From NCBI GenBank assembly GCA_011800155.1, contig CM022368.1, positions 434,001 to 498,000 of the forward strand: 64,000 nucleotides of DNA. Reading direction: 5' to 3'. The number at the start of each line of letters is the position of its first letter. Within the stretch, counting starts at the first letter, position 1. This DNA is from Flammulina velutipes. Taxonomy: Eukaryota > Basidiomycota > Agaricomycetes > Agaricales > Physalacriaceae. This document shows, in pieces, positions 57,883 to 64,000 of this stretch. The notes under the pieces were generated by a model that worked only from the letters and a program-made list of their open reading frames with translations, ran no database searches and had not been told where the DNA came from. The position numbers and the translations under genes were made by a program.

Positions 57883-59497
57883 TTAATGGGTTTTCCACAC
57901 TATTTCATCAACATCGAATGCTGCCGCAACTCCATCGTCGCGTCGTTTAAGGAAAGCTGGAACCCAAAGTTGTCCAAACGCGCCGACGACCAAGGGCATC
58001 CCAAAAACCTCCAAGGACTGGATATGTTCTCCGAATAAAACCGCCCACCTATGGATGCGAAGTACACTATTTAGATTATTATCGAGAAGGTGAATGCCAC
58101 ACGGATCCTGGTCGACATAGCCAATGTCAAGGCGCAAGTGCCGCAAGTGGCGTAAACCGGAGAGAGCAACGGCCAAATCTCTCTGAAATTCTTCAGCGAA
58201 TGAAATCCAAGATAAAGACATCAAAAAACCTCATTTTCAAGCAAGTTAACTCCAGATGTCCAGCAGCGTTGGATCTGCATTGTCTCGATATTCGGATATG
58301 TGACAGCGATGAACTCGAGTAAATCGCAGTCGATCTCCCCCTCAATGGTAAAACATAGCTCCTTCAGTGATGATCCTAGTTGTGAGTTTTGGAGCATTGT
58401 TAGCATTTGCCCGGATGAAGGGACCGCATAAGTTTGAGCAGAGCACACAGATTGGCGAGGATTGTGCAATAACGTGACAGAAATGGTGTCCGCTGGCATG
58501 TACGAGATGATGTATTCTTCGGGCTTGATATTCGACAGTTTCAACGTTGTCAGATTCAACCGGGCCTTCGCCTTCTGAACGGCCAGGATGAAAGGGGGAC
58601 CATTATCTCTCAGCTCCCTACACCAGATCTCGAGACTCCTCAGAGTTGATATCATCGATATGGCGTGTAGAAGCAACGAGGGATCAATGGTCGGCGGCCG
58701 ACTGCCAGAGATGGTGAGGGAATGGAGCTGGGAAGAGGACAAAGTTGTCATAGTCTCGAGATCTACAAGGCGGCTGTCAATCTCTAGCTCGCGAAGAATG
58801 TGCACATAGGAGAAGATCAAGGACTGGCCCAGTGGGGGAACGTCAGTCCTGAGGTAGATGCCATCCGAGGGGTAGCATAACCGTAAGGTGCGGACGTGGG
58901 TATTAGTCGGAAAGGACGCCCCCCTGTTGCCATGAACGAAATTCATCATCTGCAAGTGGAGAACGGCCAGATAGGGCATCTTCTCTATGAGTGGCATGAT
59001 GCGCTGGAGAGTTCCGGTAGTTGCGTTAAGTACGCGAATGCTTGTGAGCGAAGTGAATAGGGGGAGAATCCTTTGAACTCGTTGGACGTTTATATGTTCT
59101 AGGAGAAGATTCAGAGTCAGGTTTCTGTTCAATTAGTTGAGTAAAGACATCGCAAAAGACGGTTCATTACTAACTGAACCAAGGGAGATATTCTTGTAGG
59201 ACATGGTTTCTTCTCTATTATTATGTCTATACCTGGGAACCAAAAAACATCCCGGTAAAGAACGAGAACGAGGACCCGACGAAAGCGTGTAGACACTAGG
59301 GATAGTTTGTGCGCATCTTTCCTGTGACAGGCCAGACGTGTAGCGACGAGTAAAAGACTGCGAATGTCTTTCGGGCGACAGTAGCTCAAGATCTGCAAAA
59401 TTATCTCGGTGGGAAGGCACTCAAATTTGGAGTACCCTCGGCGGCACCAGTGTCGTCGTATAACTCTCCGGCAGATGCACCTCAGACTTGGGGGCAT
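57883..59497 (-). CDS. F-box protein with leucine-rich repeats
   Basis: The N-terminus carries an F-box: FECLPTEIILQILSYCRPKD, then SLVSTRFRRVLVLVLYRDVF. The rest is a leucine-rich-repeat-like series, with LTLNLLLEHINVQRVQRILP, LRELEIDSRLVDLETM and LRSLEIWCRELRDNG among the units. It ends RRDDGVAAAFDVDEIVWKTH. Two or three short introns. Role: substrate adaptor of an SCF ubiquitin ligase (family inference). Such F-box/LRR genes are expanded in agaricomycetes. A decayed partial duplicate lies 4.5 kb away. Confidence 0.8.
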
Positions 59498-59910
59498 GGT
59501 TGTTGAAGGTAGTCAAGTACCCAGATGATTCAGATCGATCATGTCCTCCCAAGAACTTCCCACGATGGTTTTAAGTATCTTTCGGGAAATGGGACCTCGC
59601 AGCGCTCCTGCGGCGGCTCTTTGCCGACAAAACTGTCCAAATGGTAAGTACGCATTCATCATTGCGTAGAGTTTCACTACTCATATGTGAAAGACGGATA
59701 TATTATGAGACTAAACGCGAAGACAAGAAACATTGGTAGTTGACTCGGATTCCCTTTCCTTACAGCATACGTAGACCTCGTGATTTTCACAAATACGAAT
59801 ACTTGGGAGCCATCCACGGGAAATAGCGGCCAAACCAGGTCAATACCTTTTTAAGGCTGTTGAGGTGCAGGTAAGAGATCTAGAGGCTCAAATAATGCAA
59901 AGCAGGTAAC
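59498..59910. other. Intergenic region
   Basis: Lies upstream of the F-box gene and downstream of the kinase-like gene. No feature seen. Confidence 0.4.
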
Positions 59911-61396
59911 TCACCCATTCTTGAGTGTTCCATAGGTAAATAGGGCGACCGTTGACAGACCACGAGCGCGATAAATTTCGTGAACGTGACGGAGGAAATG
60001 TCGGGGGATGTATCGTGGTTGCCCGGGCTCCAAGCCACGAACAAGCATGAGGCTCTTATCCTGAGGCAATTCCGCACGAAGACGGACCAGTCGCTGGAGT
60101 GCCGTAGCCATGGATGGGCGGTCAGGAGCGTAGAACGAGGACATATCCTGCAAGAGAGGTAGAAGCCCGGGTACTACATCCGGGGTGAGATTCTACACGA
60201 TCTCCCGTTAGCTGCTGTTGGGTAGAGAAAAGGAAACACTCACATGAAACCAGTCGTAGAAAAGCATTGCAGTTTGGTATACATCTGCTGCGAATGGGTT
60301 GAATCGTGTGATCCCAACCTCTGGTGCTTGAGTGTAGCGCCCGATATTTGTGGGTGCGGTCCAGCAATCACCGAGAGGAAGAGTTCTAGGGAAAGAATGG
60401 GATATCCCGAAGTCGAGAATGAGATATCGTATAGGGAATGTTCGGAAATCGGGTGGCGGCCATACTATTTCCACTGTCATGGTTTCTGGATACCAAATTG
60501 TCGAGCGAGGAATCTTGCCATGGTGGTTAATAACTATGTTCTCATGCGAGATGTCCTAACAATCAAAATATGAGCATTCAGAGGTTGACAAGACAAGTTG
60601 GTACGCACCATGTGTGCGATCCTATTGTCGTGGAGAAAAGTTAGGGCCTGGAAAAGTAAAACGTTCAGAAACAATTAACGATAAGAAGGGAGGCGGCATT
60701 ACTCGTAGTATTTGCTCGGCAAGCTCGAGACTTTCGTCTGCGTTTCGCATCACAGGTTCAAAAGATTCGTCACAGAACGGCATCACAGCAAAAGTCCAGT
60801 CTAGGAAGTTGACGAACTCAACAACTGGGACCGTCGCGTTTAAAGGGTCTGACTTGAGTTGCTCCGAATTGAGAAGCTGGAGGATTTGGAGTTCATGGAT
60901 ATTCTCGTCGCCCTTGGAAACGACTTTGATGACCACATCACGGTTTTTCCTAGTTACATGTTAGAAGCTTGACCGAATATCCAGAACTGTCTGACCTATC
61001 CCGAGCAGCAAACACGGTACTCGCCTAGAAACATGCAATGAGACGTGTATACGGTTGACATGAGACGTTACTTGCAGGTATCATACGACATATGAACCCA
61101 TCTCCACGGTCACCAAATAGCTCGAATGAGTCGTCTGAAGGTGGTTCTTGTCTCCCTGATCTTGGCATGTATCCAAGTCGCTCGTGGTTGCACTGGTAGA
61201 GGTCGTAGCCAAGGCTGTCAAAAAAGGCACGAAGCGTGTCCCATGGCCTACAGAAATTCTCAGCCGGCAACATCTTCCAACTCTGCCAAGAATCGGGAAG
61301 GTCTCTCTATAATAGAATTTAGTTGGAGTATTTAGGTGTTATGAAACTCACCTGAACATTCTCGAAATCTGCAAGGACCGTAGTCATCAATGCCAT
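59911..61396 (-). CDS. Protein kinase-like protein
   Basis: Starts MALMTTVLADFENVQ and continues LPDSWQSWKMLPAENFCRPW. A kinase-like fold shows VVIKVVSKGDENIHELQIL (beta3 Lys and alphaC Glu), LTFLHDNRIAHMDISHENIV (catalytic loop) and YLILDFGISHSF (DFG). TNIGRYTQAPEVGI fits the APE segment. The catalytic loop reads HMD instead of HRD. Several short introns join the parts. Such small kinase-like genes are numerous in agaricomycetes. With K, D and DFG intact, activity is plausible but the substrate is unknown. The end chosen is the stop after LKNG. Confidence 0.75.
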
Positions 61397-61989
61397 AGTA
61401 TACTAAAAAAATAAGCGCTATGGTTGAGATGGTGGTAAGGAAGGAAGACTACACGGCATGTTCCCATCAGGAAGATACTCTGTGGGTCCCATTTCCCACG
61501 CTATCCCACGTGTCGAGAGATGGCTATACTGTGAGGTCTAACTAGTTCAGGATAGCAGGCATACATACATAAAGCGCGTAGGCAATGCGCCTACTACCGG
61601 TTCACTATGGCACATAGTCAATATGTAAATAGAGCAAGAGGAAGACAATCCTGATCCGACCCGCACCCTATGCCAATTGCATCAATTCCCAATCAATTCC
61701 GTACCATCTCATGTTCGACTGCCATGGCCTTCTACGATTTCTCAGTGAGCCGTGGGCTAGCCATTCGAGTAACATCTCATACCATGGGTACAGCACAGAA
61801 ATTTCAGAGATCCCGTGAAAAGGGCTGGCTACTCGCTCCAGTGGCGCACCATTCTCGGACTCAATCAATCCCCACAATGAGGACTATAAAAGCCCCCAAT
61901 TCTCACAGGATACAGCGCTTAACTCTCAGCCTACGACATTCATCATCTTTCAGAACTTTGAACATATCTTTTCTTTTCAGCGTAACACA
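61397..61989. other. Divergent intergenic region
   Basis: Lies between the kinase-like gene and a small hypothetical gene. ORFs at 61668-61877 and 61670-62005 overlap on opposite strands and show no domain. Pyrimidine-rich sequence precedes 61990. Confidence 0.35.
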
Positions 61990-62372
61990 ATGGAGACCAT
62001 CATAGCGAACAACATCGCACCGTTTCCCCAAGCAAATGTTTGTGGCGTTCTTCACTTTATCAATGCTAACTGATGCTCATATCTCCTAGGTCATCTATGA
62101 AATTGTGGACATGAACCACGCATATTGTGGCCGACTCGGTTGGTACGAAAAAAGAGGAGGAACAACAGTAGTACGCCACTTTCTGCATCGTGTTCAATGA
62201 CGCCGCTCAGCCTCACACACAGGATAAATACACTGGGACCGTAGCATTCGCCCTCAGAATTAGCGCAGATGATGTCGTTGCGGTGAAGCACACACAGGTT
62301 AAACAGAGGGATGATTTGCAATGGGTACAAGGGAAGATCACCCAAAAGTCAGCTATGGGACGTCTCGTATGA
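61990..62372 (+). CDS. Small hypothetical protein
   Basis: The start METIIANNIAPFPQANV is followed by one intron (about 62038-62089) and VIYEIVDMNHAYCGRLGWYE. A second, 43-bp GT-AG intron at about 62170-62212 would join GGTT to PHTQDKYTGTVAFALRISAD and end SAMGRLV, giving about 95 residues. Without the second intron the frame stops after FLHRVQ. No domain recognised. Confidence 0.4.
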
Positions 62373-62639
62373 TAACCATCTGTCCTGCACAGAGAATTAC
62401 AAATCGCCAGCTTCTTCGGCTCCTTCTGACTAGTCGCGTTCCCGTCCGCTCTGGTGAGATCCGCACCACTCAGATGTCAAGATCACAATCACCACTCCTC
62501 CACGACAATCCTGCCGGGCCGCACGCATCTGGGAACACTTTCGATTGTGATATACAAAGAGTCTTTATCCTGATTTTTAAGGATCTCCAGAGTGATACTA
62601 ATAGGAAGGTCAATGAGAAATTGGCAAGCTTGAAGAAGT

Positions 62640-63560
62640 GAAATTTTTTCGTCAAAGGTTGCCGTTAGCAAATCGTCGCGTCACGCGAGGAAGCTGTTGC
62701 CCAGAATTGTTCATAGAGCTGACGATCACGGGCATTTTGAAGGTCTCAAGAGAGTGGACCTGTTCTCCAGAACAAATGGCCAAGCGAAGGATACGATCCA
62801 TATGATGAGCGTGAGAACGAATTTTGTACAGGTCCTGGTCAAGATAGCCGATGTCAACCTGCATGTCACGCAAGTGGCGAAAGCCAGAGAGAGCCATGGC
62901 TAAATGTCTCTGATTTCACTCCTCAGCGGATACAATAAAAGACCAAGACATCAACACACCTCATTTTCAGGAAATTTGACAACGAGCAACACAGCCGTAA
63001 AATGCGAAGTAGATGTTGAGTGGAAGGGAGTTCTCTATTGTCGTAACCAATCTATAAACGGAGAACGGCCAGAAATGGCATCTTCTCCACGAGTGGCATG
63101 ATGCGTTGAAGTGTTTGGAATGGTGCGTTACTTAGGCAACTGCTTCCGAGCGAGGAGGGTGGGGAGAGGATCGTTGGATATTCTCATCTTCTATTAGTAT
63201 GAGATTCAAAGTGAGGTTTCTTTTATCGTTGAGTGGAGATATCGCACAAGGCGCTTCAATACTGACCGGACCGAAGGTAATACTTCTTTCGAACTTGATT
63301 TCCTCTCCACTGAGCCTGGTTCCCTATAACATCCCGACTCAAGAACTAGGACACGACGAAAGCGCGTGGACACGAGATAAAGCTTGTGCCCGTCTTTCCT
63401 GTGACATTCTAGGCGTGTAGCTGCGAGTAAAAGTCTGCGAATGTCTTTCGGACGATGTAGTAGGTTAAGACTTCCAGAATTATCTCGGTGGGAAGGTGCT
63501 CACATTTAGAGTACTTTCTGCGGCACGTTAGGCTGGAGGCGATTGGAGTGATCGAGGAAC
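62640..63560 (-). pseudogene. Truncated duplicate of the F-box/LRR gene
   Basis: Blocks in the same order match the F-box gene at 57883-59497: MALSGFRHLRDMQVDIGYLD with SGEQVHSLETF resembles its C-terminal end; the segment around 63085-63115 (GTGGCATGATGCG) matches about 58993; and 63400-63530 (GTCTTTCGGACGATG, ATTATCTCGGTGGGAAGG) matches the F-box coding region at 59340-59470. The middle LRR part is missing and stops interrupt the reading. So it is a duplicated copy with an internal deletion. Confidence 0.75.
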
Positions 63561-63725
63561 CAGATGACTCAGATCGTCGATCATGGTCGGCAAAATGCAG
63601 ACTTGAGAGACAGAATGAAGAATTGCCCTTGAAGTGAAGTTTGAACCCAAGAGAGAGTACATAGTTTTATTTGATTGAAAATAAACGCAGTTTCTGAGCC
63701 GCCTCAGAACTTAGCGTTTGGGCTT

Positions 63726-64000
63726 CTAACCACTAGGATCGAACGGCGCAAAGACCTCCTTGAACGCTTTCGCGTCAGCGCGGTCCTCCTCCTCAGATAA
63801 TGTACAATCCTTCCAGTCGATGCGATCCGGGATGTTTAACAAGCTCACCAATACTTGCCTAGTATGTATACATGTTAGCATCATATATATGAGCTCGACG
63901 AGATAGAAAGCGTACCGCCCAAACTGTAAACTAAATGGAACCTGGTCCTTCAAGACGTGCACCATCATATTCCCGTTTGGAAGATCCACACGGAAGTAGC
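63726..64000 (-). CDS. 3' end of an unrecognised gene, cut by window edge
   Basis: Only the C-terminal part is present. The reading is YFRVDLPNGNMMVHVLKDQ, then a 58-bp intron at about 63857-63914, then QVLVSLLNIPDRIDWKDC, ending KEVFAPFDPSG. The gene continues beyond 64000. I do not recognise the family. Confidence 0.55.
   Translation of the reverse strand, partial: YFRVDLPNGNMMVHVLKDQVPFSLQFGRYAFYLVELIYMMLTCIHTRQVLVSLLNIPDRIDWKDCTLSEEEDRADAKAFKEVFAPFDPSG

Overview
The window is a stretch of nuclear genome from a filamentous basidiomycete, most likely an agaricomycete. The evidence is dense spliced genes with introns of roughly 45-70 bp, fungal protein families (GH16, AA9, septin, TOF1, Pra1-type zincophore, SRP40), an intron-bearing tRNA-Tyr, and fungal transposon relics. 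Exon joins were done by eye. Where I summed the exons (TOF1-like, GH16, zincophore, integrase, small element ORF) the frame closed exactly.

Layout. 1-2.6 kb: no convincing gene. 2.6-7.8 kb, minus strand: a tail-anchored unknown protein and a TOF1/Timeless replication-fork factor. 8.6-14.1 kb, plus: a GH31 alpha-xylosidase-like enzyme and a secreted protein joining an expansin-like double-psi barrel to a GH16 glucanase. 14.4-17.1 kb, minus: a Ubp3/USP10-like deubiquitinase. 17.6-21.3 kb: a divergent zinc-uptake pair, a Pra1/Asp f2-type zincophore (minus) and a ZIP transporter (plus), with a near-consensus zinc-responsive element between them. 21.9-23.9 kb: a GPI-type 5'-nucleotidase.

24-39 kb is an accessory, repeat-rich block. 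It holds short tandem repeats, a roughly 420-bp tandem duplication of gene fragments, a large unrecognised multi-exon gene (28.4-31.0 kb), a 369-bp MITE with 41-bp inverted repeats and TA duplications, and a three-gene cluster (32.4-38.8 kb). That cluster has an intact integrase-core (DDE-type) protein, a HECT-like ubiquitin-ligase protein and a small third ORF, and looks like a eukaryotic DNA transposon with an accessory ubiquitin function.

39.6-64 kb: a MYND-finger protein, an ER Hsp70 (BiP/Kar2-like, ending TDEL, with a UPR element and TATA box), a nonsense-interrupted pseudogene, a membrane-anchored SH3 protein, a Cdc10-like septin, an AA9 LPMO with an 8-nt microexon, a DUF3429/TMEM69-like mitochondrial protein, tRNA-Tyr, an SRP40/Nopp140-like phosphoprotein built from small phase-1 exons, a tRNA(Ile)-lysidine-synthase-like ATPase, an F-box/LRR protein, a protein kinase-like gene, a small hypothetical gene, a decayed partial copy of the F-box gene, and the 3' end of a gene cut by the window edge.

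The most interesting parts are the zincophore/ZIP locus, the barrel-GH16 fusion and the integrase plus HECT-like element.
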